Numbered from the stretch's first letter, positions 44,093-52,891 are shown. The stretch is 64,000 nt of DNA from Bin125 sp026705025 (GCA_026705025.1 JAPPBN010000003.1:68781-132780); one strand, 5' to 3'. Program-made: numbers and translations. The notes: generated by a model not told the origin, from the sequence alone.

Positions 44093-44150
44093 CCCTCACC
44101 CCTGCCCTCCACCTACGCGGGGACAAGTTCTCTCCCTCGGGGAGAGGGGT
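44093..44150. repeat. Palindromic repeat, family A copy 2
   Basis: CCCTCACCCCTGCCCTC, a spacer with CTACGCGGGGACAAG, then CTCTCCCTCGGGGAGAGGGG. It lies in the promoter gap of the ThuA gene (44069-44217), which otherwise shows no gene. Confidence 0.7.
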
Positions 44151-44217
44151 CGGAGGGGGATCTTGGTTGGCCTATCATTTGGCCATCGTTCGATGCTGAA
44201 CCTGAAATGAGGTCGAC

Positions 44218-45033
44218 ATGGCCAGTGCACCGACTCGCGTACATGTGGTGACAGGTGGATTCCCGCCGGGACAGCATGGGGGGCACGACATGGACTTTGC
44301 CCGCCTGCGGCTGCTCGACATGCTGTATTCCGACGGCAATGTCCGGGCGACGACTGGTAACGACTTCACCGATATGTGGAAGTGGCTGCCCGTCACCGAC
44401 GTGCTGATCACCTACACGGCCGGCCCGTATGCGGACGACCCGCAGAACGAGATCCTGCGCGACTGGATCGGCAACGGCGGACACTGGGTGGGGCTGCACG
44501 GAACGTCGGGCGGCAAGGCGGCCCGCATGGGCGAGGGCAAGCGCGCGATGGTCAAGATGGAGCACCACGAGACGCTGGGCGGCTTCTTCATCAACCACCC
44601 GCCGATCAAGCGCTTCACGGTCGACGTGAAGAATGTCGATTCACCGATCCTCGAGGGATTGCCCGAGCAATTCGATGTGATCGACGAGCCGTACATGATT
44701 GAGATCACGGATCGTCCGAACACTGACATCCTGCTGACGGCGCCAATCGGTCCGGACAACTATCCGGACTTTGGCTTCGACTACGAGGAAGACACGGCGC
44801 TCGAGGCTGACGGAGTCACGCGAGTCTTCGGCTACACCCGCGGGATCGGCGAGGGCGGCGTCTGCTACATCGCCCTGGGCCACTGCCACTCGCCGCTAAC
44901 GAACTCGCAGCCGTTCGTCGAGGAGAACGCGAGAGACGCGGACGGCGAAATGCCGCGCACCCTGCGCTTCACCTGGGAGACCGAGGAGTACGGTCAGCTG
45001 TTGAAGAACAGCATCAACTGGGCGCGGGGCTGA
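44218..45033 (+). CDS. ThuA-domain protein
   Basis: Class I glutamine-amidotransferase-like fold of the ThuA family, linked in some bacteria to trehalose/sugar use but with no established activity. Seen: VHVVTGGFPPGQHGGHDMDF at the start, VLITYTAGPYADD, GGHWVGLHGTSGG (the family's glycine-rich nucleophile-elbow region without Cys), LEGLPEQFDVIDEPYMIE and GEGGVCYIALGHCHSP. 271 aa, typical. The lone gene is followed by the GIY-YIG inverted-repeat unit 15 bp after its stop. Confidence 0.82.
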   Translation: MASAPTRVHVVTGGFPPGQHGGHDMDFARLRLLDMLYSDGNVRATTGNDFTDMWKWLPVTDVLITYTAGPYADDPQNEILRDWIGNGGHWVGLHGTSGGKAARMGEGKRAMVKMEHHETLGGFFINHPPIKRFTVDVKNVDSPILEGLPEQFDVIDEPYMIEITDRPNTDILLTAPIGPDNYPDFGFDYEEDTALEADGVTRVFGYTRGIGEGGVCYIALGHCHSPLTNSQPFVEENARDADGEMPRTLRFTWETEEYGQLLKNSINWARG

Positions 45034-45065
45034 GCAACAAGCAGAACCGTCTCTACTCAGTTGCT

Positions 45066-45097
45066 CGGTTCCCCGCCTCCGAGCGGGGACCAGTCCC
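45066..45097. repeat. Left 32-bp inverted repeat of the GIY-YIG unit
   Basis: Perfect reverse complement of 45438-45469. Core CCCCGCctccgaGCGGGG followed by ACCAGTCCC. Confidence 0.95.
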
Positions 45098-45130
45098 TAC
45101 TGACTTGGGCTGATCACGTATTATGAACAT

Positions 45131-45433
45131 ATGAGCACAGAAGCCTACGTCTACATTCTGGCGGGCTACAAGCCTGATGCGGGGCGCCGCCCAATCTATG
45201 TCGGCTCCACGACCGACCTCGCCAATCGGATTGAGCAACACAAGGCCGGAACAGGGAGTCGGCACACCGCCCGCTACAACATCCGTAAGCTCGTCTGGTT
45301 TGAGCAGCATGAGTCCGTGACGACAGCAATGCAGCGGGATTACCGGCTCAAGCGATGGGATCGAGCGTGGAAGGATGAATTGATCGAGGCGGAGAATCCT
45401 GAATGGAGAGATCTGTCGGACGAACTGGCGTAG
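45131..45433 (+). CDS. GIY-YIG (URI-domain) endonuclease family protein, COG2827-like
   Basis: Single-domain nuclease of 100 aa. YVYI (residues 6-9) and PIYVGSTTDL (from about 21) correspond to the GIY and YIG halves; the conserved Arg is in ANRIEQHKAG and the second helix region is MQRDYRLKRWDRAWK. The usual catalytic Glu of this helix (as in RAEYRVK of E. coli YhbQ) is Asp here, which would keep metal binding but may lower activity. The gene is enclosed by perfect inverted repeats, the unusual feature of this locus. Whether the nuclease moves or maintains the unit is not known. Confidence 0.88.
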   Translation: MSTEAYVYILAGYKPDAGRRPIYVGSTTDLANRIEQHKAGTGSRHTARYNIRKLVWFEQHESVTTAMQRDYRLKRWDRAWKDELIEAENPEWRDLSDELA

Positions 45434-45437
45434 GCGG

Positions 45438-45469
45438 GGGACTGGTCCCCGCTCGGAGGCGGGGAACCG
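45438..45469. repeat. Right 32-bp inverted repeat of the GIY-YIG unit
   Basis: Begins 5 bp after the GIY-YIG stop codon. Perfect reverse complement of 45066-45097. Confidence 0.95.
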
Positions 45470-45488
45470 GAGAAGAGACGGGGCGATT

Positions 45489-46511
45489 TTACTCGCCGAC
45501 GACCGGCTCGGGGAGGACGTCGAGGAGGCCGCCGAAGATTTCGGCTTCTTCGTCGACGGGGGTGGTTTCGACGGGGTTGACGGTTCTGGGGACTCTGGGG
45601 CCCTCGCTGAAGAGGGCGTTGAAGATCGACTCGGCGTGCTCGATGAATCCGAGTGAGCCGACGCCGTCGACGTAGATCGGACGGCAATCCGGGAGTTCGG
45701 CGGCGATCCGACGACCCATCTGGATGGGATGGGACTCATCCAGCATCGCGTGCCAGAGCACGACCGGGAACTGGACATCGCGCAACTCGAATCCCCACGG
45801 CTCCAGGTGGTGGCGGGCTTCGTCGCCGGCTGCGGCAGGTCCCTGCCGGAACGCTTCTCGCAGATCGGTGATCCGATTGGTCAGCGTCGGCTCAGAACCG
45901 AGGATGGCGCCGTCGACCGGTGGCATCCGCTTGATCTGCTCGGCCACGACGCGGTCCGGTCGCTTCTGCACGGAACGGCCGTAGCCTCGCATCCAGAGAG
46001 ACGCCAGGCGTTGCGACTTGAGGAACAGGGTGTAGATCAGCCGCCACTCGTAGGACATACCCTCCAGCACCTCGCCGGAGTCGATCGCGCCCAGGCCGGA
46101 CACGAGGGCGACGCGATGCAGGCGCTCGGGCATCCTCAGGGCGCAGGCGAGCGTGTACGGCAACCCGGCCGATATGCCGGCAACGGAGAATTTTTCAATC
46201 TCGAGGTAATCGGCCAACTGGCGCAGGTCGGATGGCCAGTCAAGAATGTCGCGGCCCGGCAACGGGTCGGAGTAGCCGAATCCTGGTCGCTCCGGCGCGA
46301 TCAGGCGCACGCCGGCGCGAGCGGCGCCGGGATCCATGACCGCGGCGGCAACGCGAGACGACGGGATTCCGTGATGGAAGAAGAGCGGCTCGCCCCTGGG
46401 ATCGCCGTACTCGGTCCAGCTCAACGTCCGGCCGTCGGCGAGCCGGACCTCGCTATGTGGCGGCTCGGGATCGTCGTCGGTGGCTCGGCTGGAAATCTCG
46501 GCGGTTGTCAT
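45489..46511 (-). CDS. Alpha/beta hydrolase
   Basis: Cytosolic alpha/beta-hydrolase, probably an esterase. Oxyanion region FFHHGIPSSRV, nucleophile elbow GISAG (FSVAGISAGLPYTLA), the acid in AMLDESHP and the catalytic His in LGFIEHAESIF. A cap region of about 90 residues lies between the nucleophile and the acid. About 340 aa. ATG 46511 is chosen; a GTG six codons upstream is possible, and neither has a clear ribosome binding site. Its C-terminal end lies just outside the right inverted repeat of the GIY-YIG unit. Confidence 0.85.
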   Translation of the reverse strand: MTTAEISSRATDDDPEPPHSEVRLADGRTLSWTEYGDPRGEPLFFHHGIPSSRVAAAVMDPGAARAGVRLIAPERPGFGYSDPLPGRDILDWPSDLRQLADYLEIEKFSVAGISAGLPYTLACALRMPERLHRVALVSGLGAIDSGEVLEGMSYEWRLIYTLFLKSQRLASLWMRGYGRSVQKRPDRVVAEQIKRMPPVDGAILGSEPTLTNRITDLREAFRQGPAAAGDEARHHLEPWGFELRDVQFPVVLWHAMLDESHPIQMGRRIAAELPDCRPIYVDGVGSLGFIEHAESIFNALFSEGPRVPRTVNPVETTPVDEEAEIFGGLLDVLPEPVVGE

Positions 46512-46557
46512 GTAGTCGGATCGTATCACTCGCGACTGAGAGGAGGCTGCGGGGAGG

Positions 46558-46592
46558 CCCTCACCCTGACCCTCTCCTGGAGGGAGAGGGGA
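46558..46592. repeat. Palindromic repeat, family A copy 3
   Basis: CCCTCACCCTGACCCTCTCC, then TGGAGGGAGAGGGGA: a CTCTCC-tgga-GGGAGAG type stem, similar to copy 1. Confidence 0.75.
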
Positions 46593-46617
46593 CCGGGGGA
46601 AGGGAGGGCGAATCGGG

Positions 46618-48372
46618 TTAGTCGGCTCTGGCGGCCTCGGAGACCAGCAGTTCGGCCTCGACGTCGTCGGCGAGGTTCTCGATGACCGGGGTTTCGCCGA
46701 GGCAGCCGTCCTCGACCTGCATGTCGAAGGCGTCGGCGAAGTAGCGGTAGGACTGGTACTGGTCGCCGTACTTCATGTGACCGGCCGTGTGATGCGCGGC
46801 CGAAAGCAGCAGTGTGTTGCGCATCTCGGACGTCGTGCGGCGGTAATCCTCGAGCATGCAGAGGCCGATTTCCTGGTTGTGCGGATCGTTGCCCTGCTTG
46901 GCGATGCCGTCGGCCAGCGTCTCGACCAGCGGTGCGTCGTCGTAGCCCTGCTTGAGGTAGTTCTCGACCCAGAACACCGACTGTTCTGAGTCAAGGGCCA
47001 GCATGGCCTCATTGAGCTCGCCCAGGAGCTTGCCTTGCGACATCGGCGGCGCGTCCTCGTCCATCGAGTAGCCGGCAAAGTAGGTCGCGGCGCCGCGGGT
47101 CTTGTTGCCCTTGGAGTTGGTGACCCAGTGGGCGCACTGATTGATGAAGTTGGCGGCGATGAAGAGCAGCTTGGTCTTGTGCGGGTGGTCGAAGTTTTCG
47201 TAGAACCAGCCGAGCATGTTGGTGTACTCGTAGCCATGCTGGGGCATCGAGAAGTTCGCGGGCAGGCCGCATTCGAGCACCACACGGGCCGCGGCGATCT
47301 GGATTGCGTCGAGGATCGACTTGGGCGATCGTCCGGCCTTGAGCAGCGCAACGATGTCTTCGATGTACGACTCTTCGGGTTCGCGGATGATCGAGCGGAT
47401 CAGGCCTTCGGCCTCGGGCGGAGAGAGCGGAATCTGGTTAGTGAACAGTTCCTGGTCCCGGGTCGAGGTGGTTGTTGCGTTGAGCGAGGATGCGGGCGGC
47501 TCCTCCTCGAGGTGGTACATCATGATCTGGCAGGCCGACTCGAACAGCGAGTACCAACGCGGGCCGACGGCGATGTCGGGCACGCCGGCGTAGAGCACGT
47601 GGTGCGCGTTGTCCCAGCCAATTGCGCGTCCGAGCTGGATCGTGCTTCGAGCACGGAATGACTTGTGGCCGGTCGTGTACGAGCGGTTCCAGAACATTCG
47701 GTCCTGCACGTCGATCAGGCCGGCGAACATCATTTGGCCGAGGATTTCCTCGCGGCGCTCGGGGAACTTGTCCCAGAGGCCGAGGAAGAGCGAGTACTCC
47801 TCGTTGACGTGTCCGTACTGGACCAGGGTGAGCCAGTCGTTCAGCCCCTCTTCCAGGCTGCCGTCGTAGTCGGCCGGCTCCTGGTCGTCCCAGTGCGCGG
47901 CGGGCGGGGCCGGGCCGTCGGGGTACTTCTCGGGGTCGTAGGTGCGTCGGGAGTAGTGGCCGGGCATCCTGCCCTTGAGCTGGTTCCAGATGTCGAGGCC
48001 GGTGGGCACGTACCAGGCGGTCTGGCTGAGCGGCAGGTGGCGCATCTCTTCGGAGACCATGTTCTGCAGACCCAGCGTCGCCCGCGAGGAGAGCAGGCAA
48101 TGATCGTTGTTGACGAATCGGACGATGCCCGAGTCGATCCGTTGGTGATAGGGCACGTGGGTGTAGGGGGCGTGCGCGCGAATGGTTTCGGAGAGAATCT
48201 CCGTTGTCGGGCGACCGTCTTTGATCAGGTCAAAGGCCTGGTGCAGGGCCGACGTGTTATCGCGCTCGACGATCGTCTCGCGGTAGCGGTCGTAGGCGGC
48301 CGCTGTCTTGCGATCCATGTAGGCAGGGGACGAACCGCTGTCGCCGGTACCGGATGTCTTGTGCAGGCCCAT
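46618..48372 (-). CDS. Unrecognised 584-aa conserved-looking protein
   Basis: I do not recognise a family. Start ATG 48372 has GGAG seven bases upstream. The protein is soluble-looking, helical, rich in His, Trp and Tyr, without TM segments or signal peptide. Two segments look alike and may be an internal repeat: AFDLIKDGRPTTEILSETIR (about residues 44-63) and IVALLKAGRSPKSILDAIQI (about 345-364), each followed by a His-containing helix stretch (VPYHQRIDSGIVRF; SMPQHGYEYTNML). A metal or cofactor site is possible. It is divergent from the DUF1800-DUF1501-NHL cluster and may share its function. Confidence 0.8.
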   Translation of the reverse strand: MGLHKTSGTGDSGSSPAYMDRKTAAAYDRYRETIVERDNTSALHQAFDLIKDGRPTTEILSETIRAHAPYTHVPYHQRIDSGIVRFVNNDHCLLSSRATLGLQNMVSEEMRHLPLSQTAWYVPTGLDIWNQLKGRMPGHYSRRTYDPEKYPDGPAPPAAHWDDQEPADYDGSLEEGLNDWLTLVQYGHVNEEYSLFLGLWDKFPERREEILGQMMFAGLIDVQDRMFWNRSYTTGHKSFRARSTIQLGRAIGWDNAHHVLYAGVPDIAVGPRWYSLFESACQIMMYHLEEEPPASSLNATTTSTRDQELFTNQIPLSPPEAEGLIRSIIREPEESYIEDIVALLKAGRSPKSILDAIQIAAARVVLECGLPANFSMPQHGYEYTNMLGWFYENFDHPHKTKLLFIAANFINQCAHWVTNSKGNKTRGAATYFAGYSMDEDAPPMSQGKLLGELNEAMLALDSEQSVFWVENYLKQGYDDAPLVETLADGIAKQGNDPHNQEIGLCMLEDYRRTTSEMRNTLLLSAAHHTAGHMKYGDQYQSYRYFADAFDMQVEDGCLGETPVIENLADDVEAELLVSEAARAD

Positions 48373-48727
48373 TGAGCGCTCCAGGCACTGAATACGGAAT
48401 TGCTGAAGTTGATGCGCAGTATAGCGAGGGGTCCCGCGTCCAAAACCGGGCGGCAATCACGCCGACAACGCAGTACTCGGCGCGGCAATCTCGTACTGCC
48501 TGGGAGCGTGGTCCGTTCTGGTCTCGGCAAGATACCCGCGGCAAGCGCCGGTATGGCGGAAATGTGGGACGGCGGCCGAGCGGGAGGGGAGAACGTGAAA
48601 CGAACTGACCCGTACTCATGCCGAATGTTCCGTCCTCCATGTCGTATATTGCCCCTGTAGAGCAATCGCGCGGGCTTGACGGAATTTTCGTACCTGCGCA
48701 TGGACTTTTCTTGGAGAGGTGCCCCAC
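48373..48727. other. Divergent promoter region without a gene
   Basis: 355 bp between the divergent 584-aa protein and DUF1800 genes. Small ORFs here look like shadows. TTGACG occurs near 48680 with no good -10, and TATATT near 48645. Confidence 0.5.
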
Positions 48728-50125
48728 ATGTCTGACGACCAACGAGCACTGGTCGCCCACCTGATGCGTCGCGCCGGCGCCGGCGCGACGCCCGCTCAGC
48801 TCGATGAGCTGGCCAAGCGGCCCTACGCCGAAGTTGTTGAAGACCTGATCAATCCGACGATGGCGGAAGATGATGACGATCTGGTCTTCCGCTACTTCCC
48901 GGCGTTGGCCAACTCGGACACGCCGTGGCCCTGGAGCGGGCGTTGGATCTACTGGATGGTCAACTCCGAGTCGCCGCTGCGCGAGAAGATGGCGCTGTTC
49001 TGGCACCACGTGTTCGCGACGGCCTGGTTCAAGTCGGAGCACGGACCATCGATGCCGGTCCATATCCAGATGTTCCGCCAGCACGGCATGGCCAACATGC
49101 GCGTGCTGTTGGAAGAACTGTCGCGCGACCCGTTGATGATTTTCTGGCTGGACAACAGCGAGTCGGTTGTCGGCGCGCCGAACGAGAATTACGGCCGCGA
49201 ACTGCTTGAGCTGTTCTCGATGGGTGTGGGCAACTACACCGAAGACGACATCAAGGCCGCTGCCTACAGCTTCACCGGCTGGACCTTCGAGCAGCCGATT
49301 CCGCTGTACCCGCACGGCGGCTACCCGGCGCGTTTCGTCTACCGCGACGATCTGCACGACCACTCCGAGAAGGAGTTCCTGGGCCACAAGGGCAATTTCA
49401 ACGGTGAGGACATCATCGACATCATCGTCCAGCAGCCGGCAACCGGCCGCTTCATTGGACGTCACCTCTACAACTTCTTCGTCAAGGACGAGCCGGGTGT
49501 TTCGGCCTGGTCGGTGACCGACCCGGGCAACCCAGAGGCCGTGGCCGAACTGGCCTCCGCCTTTGCCGAGTCGAACGGCGACCTGCGCGCGGTGATGCGC
49601 GTATTGTTCAACGCCGAGTGGTTCAAAGAGGCCCGCTACGAGCGGGTCAAGTGCCCGGCCGAGTGGGTCGCTGGCGCATACAAGCTGTCGGGAACCCTGG
49701 GGGTTCCGCAGCCCGAGATGTGGAACCTGCACATGACGATGGGCGCCATGGGCCAGAGCCTGATGGACCCGCCCTCGGTCGAAGGCTGGCACACAGGCAA
49801 GGAGTGGATCGACGGCGGCACGCTGATGGAGCGGATCAACTTCGCCTCCAAGCTGGTCTCCGATCCGTCTGCCCCGGGCGTCCAGGAACTGGTCGGCCGA
49901 TTGCAGGAACAGGGCGCAAGCAGCCCGGAGGATCTGGTCGACGCGGCGCTCGACTTCGCCGGCCCGCTGGTGGTGTCGGACAACACCCGAGAAGCCCTGC
50001 TCGCTGCAGCCTCCGAGGGCGGCGCGCTCTCATTCGACGGTGACGAGGCGATCGAAGCGACAGGCCAGCGCGCAGCGCAGGCCCTGCGACTCGTCATCGC
50101 CTCTCCCGAGTATCAGTTCGCCTAA
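48728..50125 (+). CDS. DUF1800 family protein
   Basis: Member of DUF1800, a family of unknown biochemical role usually paired with DUF1501. Seen: HLMRRAGAGATPAQLDELAK (N-terminal family block), LREKMALFWHHVFATAW, NENYGRELLELFSMG (strongly conserved), YSFTGWTFEQP, and IGRHLYNFFVKDE, PSVEGWHTGKEW. About 465 aa from ATG 48728, preceded by GGAGAGG. No signal peptide is seen. Followed after about 70 bp by its DUF1501 partner. Confidence 0.9.
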   Translation: MSDDQRALVAHLMRRAGAGATPAQLDELAKRPYAEVVEDLINPTMAEDDDDLVFRYFPALANSDTPWPWSGRWIYWMVNSESPLREKMALFWHHVFATAWFKSEHGPSMPVHIQMFRQHGMANMRVLLEELSRDPLMIFWLDNSESVVGAPNENYGRELLELFSMGVGNYTEDDIKAAAYSFTGWTFEQPIPLYPHGGYPARFVYRDDLHDHSEKEFLGHKGNFNGEDIIDIIVQQPATGRFIGRHLYNFFVKDEPGVSAWSVTDPGNPEAVAELASAFAESNGDLRAVMRVLFNAEWFKEARYERVKCPAEWVAGAYKLSGTLGVPQPEMWNLHMTMGAMGQSLMDPPSVEGWHTGKEWIDGGTLMERINFASKLVSDPSAPGVQELVGRLQEQGASSPEDLVDAALDFAGPLVVSDNTREALLAAASEGGALSFDGDEAIEATGQRAAQALRLVIASPEYQFA

Positions 50126-50145
50126 ACCGGCACTTACCCCGAACG

Positions 50146-50166
50146 CTCTCCCTCAGGGAGAGGGGA
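50146..50166. repeat. Palindromic repeat, family A copy 4 (short form)
   Basis: Only the hairpin CTCTCCCtcaGGGAGAGGGGA, located between the DUF1800 and DUF1501 genes. Confidence 0.65.
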
Positions 50167-50196
50167 CCAACGCAAGCAACGGAACGGAACAAGTCA

Positions 50197-51360
50197 ATGA
50201 GCGGCAACGGACACAGCGAGAAGAAGGACCCGGTCCTCGTCATTGTCCAGCTTTCGGGCGGCAACGACTTCATGAACACCCTGGTTCCCTACAACGAGGG
50301 CCACTATTACGACGCCCGACCGCTGGTCGGCGTGCCTCAGGACGAGGTGATGCCGATCAATGACGAGCTGGGCTTCAATCCGGCCGCCGAGCGGATGAAA
50401 AAGATGTACGACAACGGCGATGTCGCTGTTGTCCAGGGCATTGGCTATCCCAACGCATCGCGCTCGCACTTCCGCGGCATGGACATCTTGCACACCTGTG
50501 AGCCGGATCGGATCTCGACCGAGGGCTGGGTGGCGAAGCTGATCCAGCGGCTCGACCCGGACTCCGAGAATCCGCTGACCGGAATCAACATCGGCCGCGG
50601 TCTGCCGCGCGCCATGGCGGCCGCCGGCGTGACGGCGACGTCCGTGGGCGACCTCGACAACTACGGCCTGATGCCAGACATCCAGGCAGAGGAAGATCGC
50701 AACCGCGATCTGGAGATCTTCAAGCGGATGTACACGCCGGCGATTGGCAGCGGGATTGTGATGGACTACCTGCGCCAGACTGGCGTTGACTCGCTGGCCG
50801 GGGCCGACATGCTGGCTCCTGTTCCCGGAATGTATGAGTCGTCGGTTGAGTACGGCGCGAATCCGATCGCCAAGGCCCTGCGCGATGTCGCCCGGATCCA
50901 CACCGCCGGACTCGGCGCTCGCGTCTTCTACACCAACCACATCGGCTACGACACCCATTCGCACCAACCGCCGGTTCACCCGGGTCTGCTGCGAGACATG
51001 ACCGGTGCGCTCGACGACTTCCTCACCGACCTGCGTGAACACGACGCGGCCGAGGAAGTTGCGGTGCTGGTCTTCACCGAGTTCGGCCGGCGGATGAAGG
51101 ACAACGGCTCGGGAACCGACCACGGCTCCGGTGGCGGCGCCTTCATCATCGGCGAGAACGTCGAGGGCGGCCTCTATGCCGAGTACCCGTCGGTCGACCC
51201 CAAGGACTGGCTGAACGGCGAAGACCTGCAGCACACCGTCGACTTCCGCGGCATCTACGGCACGATGCTGGAGCAGTGGATGGACGTCGAGCCTGAGGAA
51301 ATCGTCGTAGGCGACTTCGAACAGGTCCACCCGTTCAAGAAGACCATGCTGTCGAACTAG
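50197..51360 (+). CDS. DUF1501 family protein (alkaline-phosphatase-like fold)
   Basis: DUF1501 protein, related to sulfatase/phosphatase folds. Seen: VIVQLSGGNDFMNTLVPYNE (N-terminal G-G-N-D-x-x-N motif), QGIGYPNASRSHFRGMDI, FYTNHIGYDTHSHQ, VLVFTEFGRRMKDNGSGTDH and GSGGGAFIIGENVEGG, which together are diagnostic. 387 aa, no signal peptide or Tat motif visible. With DUF1800 upstream and the NHL protein downstream it forms one unit; the pair is often thought to act on the cell surface, but no substrate is known. Confidence 0.92.
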   Translation: MSGNGHSEKKDPVLVIVQLSGGNDFMNTLVPYNEGHYYDARPLVGVPQDEVMPINDELGFNPAAERMKKMYDNGDVAVVQGIGYPNASRSHFRGMDILHTCEPDRISTEGWVAKLIQRLDPDSENPLTGINIGRGLPRAMAAAGVTATSVGDLDNYGLMPDIQAEEDRNRDLEIFKRMYTPAIGSGIVMDYLRQTGVDSLAGADMLAPVPGMYESSVEYGANPIAKALRDVARIHTAGLGARVFYTNHIGYDTHSHQPPVHPGLLRDMTGALDDFLTDLREHDAAEEVAVLVFTEFGRRMKDNGSGTDHGSGGGAFIIGENVEGGLYAEYPSVDPKDWLNGEDLQHTVDFRGIYGTMLEQWMDVEPEEIVVGDFEQVHPFKKTMLSN

Positions 51361-51374
51361 CGAGCACGATCAGA

Positions 51375-51478
51375 GCTCCCCTGTGGGGGAGTTGTCGCGG
51401 AGCGACTGAGGGGGCCGCTCGCGACGTACCGGATGCCCCCACAGCCTTCGGCAACTCCCCCTGATTGGGAGTTCCGGG
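51375..51478. repeat. Pair of inverted two-hairpin palindromic repeats (family C/D)
   Basis: Two copies in opposite orientation, about 51375-51414 and 51433-51478. Copy D2 reads GATGCCCCCACAGCCTTCGG, then CTCCCCCTGATTGGGAG. D1 on the complement reads GGCCCCCTCAGTCGCTCCGC, then CTCCCCCACAGGGGAG. Related to the copies at 25893, 28139 and 61851. The pair resembles a REPIN arrangement between two genes of one operon. Confidence 0.75.
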
Positions 51479-51500
51479 AGGTCCAAAGAGGAGGTTCCGA

Positions 51501-52523
51501 ATGGCATATCCACACGCGATGCTGCGCTGCGGCTACCCATATGAGCGGGTGATGGGCATGCGCCGAGTCACAACGTTCCCGGTCGACGTTGCGATCGGCG
51601 ACGACCGGATCTACGTGGTGGGCCGTACGGAGCTCGGGGTCGGCGGCAACATCCGCATGGTCTCGTTGAAGACCGACGACGAGCTCGGCGATGACCTCAC
51701 GCACGGTGATCTGGGCACGATGGCCGACACCGGACTCCTCTGGCCCGTCGGCCTGCTGCGTACCGAGGACGGCAACCTGCACGTGCTCGACGAAGGCAAC
51801 CACAACGTCACGACCTACTCGCCCGAGGGCGAGAAGCTGAACCAGTGGGGCGAGCACGGCTCAGGACCGGGACAGTTGGACCGGCCGTCGGGCTTCGCCT
51901 TCGACTCAGACGGCAATGTCTGGGTCGTCGACACGCAGAATCACCGGATCCAACAGTTCTCGGCTGATGGCGAGCTGATCGGCGGCTTCGGCGAGTTCGG
52001 TGACGGCCCCGGCCAGTTCAACATGCCCTGGGGGATCACCTTCGATGCGGCTGGGGATCTGTACATCTCCGACTGGCGCAACGACCGAGTCCAGAAGTTG
52101 ACTGCGTCGGGCGAACACATCATGGACTTCGGCACGCGGCCGGGTTACGAAGTGGGCCGACCGTGCGGCGTCGCGGTGGACGAGCACGGAGACCTGTATG
52201 TCGCAGAGCGCAACAAGCACCGGGTCGTGATGTACGACCATCGCGGACGCTACGTCGAGTCCTTCTACGGAGCGGCAACGCTCGGCCGGATGGGTCGCGA
52301 GTACATCCGCGCCAACCAGAAGACGCTGCGTCTGCGCGAGATGACTTCCCTGGAAGAGCAGAAGCTGTTGCGCTTCCCGCAGGGCGTGCGCTACCACGAG
52401 GGCCGGCTCTACATCTGCGATTTCGGCAGCCACCGCGTTCAGGTCTACAAGAAGGACGCCGAGCCGCTGACCGAGCAGCAGATCATGGCCGAGCTGCGGG
52501 CGCCAACGCTGTCGACTACGTAG
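51501..52523 (+). CDS. NHL-repeat beta-propeller protein
   Basis: 340-aa propeller of about six NHL blades, recognised by repeating D-x-D/GNV...W/VVDTQNHRIQQFS and AGDLYISDWRNDRVQKLT type units and GPGQF(N)MPWG/ GPGQLDRPSG turns. Start ATG 51501 follows AGGAGG. No signal peptide or catalytic domain is visible, so it is probably a ligand- or protein-binding scaffold. It follows DUF1501 and may be cotranscribed despite the repeat pair between them. Confidence 0.88.
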   Translation: MAYPHAMLRCGYPYERVMGMRRVTTFPVDVAIGDDRIYVVGRTELGVGGNIRMVSLKTDDELGDDLTHGDLGTMADTGLLWPVGLLRTEDGNLHVLDEGNHNVTTYSPEGEKLNQWGEHGSGPGQLDRPSGFAFDSDGNVWVVDTQNHRIQQFSADGELIGGFGEFGDGPGQFNMPWGITFDAAGDLYISDWRNDRVQKLTASGEHIMDFGTRPGYEVGRPCGVAVDEHGDLYVAERNKHRVVMYDHRGRYVESFYGAATLGRMGREYIRANQKTLRLREMTSLEEQKLLRFPQGVRYHEGRLYICDFGSHRVQVYKKDAEPLTEQQIMAELRAPTLSTT

Positions 52524-52558
52524 GTCGCGTCTGAACAGATCGGGCGAAGCCAGTGCCG

Positions 52559-52891
52559 ATGGTCTTCGGCTTCGCCACGCATCGCCGCCAACAACTGGAG
52601 GCGGAGTTCCTGCGGATTGCCGGATCGATGCGGCAATTGGGCGCCCAGCGGTTCTGGCTGACCGGCGATCTGGCTCGCAACGAGATCGGACCCGATTCCG
52701 AGCTCGAACTGCTCGTTGTGCATGAAACCGAGCAGCCCTTTCACCGCCGCTCGGACTTCTTCCAGACTCACCTGAGACCGCAGGTGGGAACGACCTTCAT
52801 CGTCTACACGCCCGAAGAGTTTGCCCGCCTCTGCGAGCGTGACCGAGTGATCATTGAGGCGACGAGCCTGAGCGAGGAGGTGATCGTGTGA
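52559..52891 (+). CDS. Degenerate minimal nucleotidyltransferase (MNT-like) protein
   Basis: Small protein of 110 aa in the position of the MNT antitoxin of a MNT/HEPN pair. The segment GDLARNEIGPDSELELLVV corresponds to the nucleotidyltransferase motif GSxARGxxxxxSDxDLLV, but the Gly-Ser is Gly-Asp and both metal-binding Asp are Glu (ELE). Transfer activity is therefore doubtful. Start at ATG 52559 is preferred over a GTG two codons earlier; no clear ribosome site. Overlaps the HEPN gene by 4 bp. Confidence 0.7.
   Translation: MVFGFATHRRQQLEAEFLRIAGSMRQLGAQRFWLTGDLARNEIGPDSELELLVVHETEQPFHRRSDFFQTHLRPQVGTTFIVYTPEEFARLCERDRVIIEATSLSEEVIV

Larger units (their letters stand above)
45049..45479. 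mobile_element. Putative GIY-YIG-carrying inverted-repeat element
   Basis: The GIY-YIG gene is enclosed by 32-bp perfect inverted repeats at 45066-45097 and 45438-45469. Each arm contains its own hairpin, CCCCGCctccgaGCGGGG. Outside the perfect part, GTCTCTACTC (45049-45058) matches GTCTCTTCTC on the complement of 45470-45479. No other gene lies inside, and no obvious target-site duplication is visible. The layout is that of an autonomous or transposase-like small element with a nuclease in place of a DDE or Y1 enzyme. Mobility is inferred. Confidence 0.65.
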
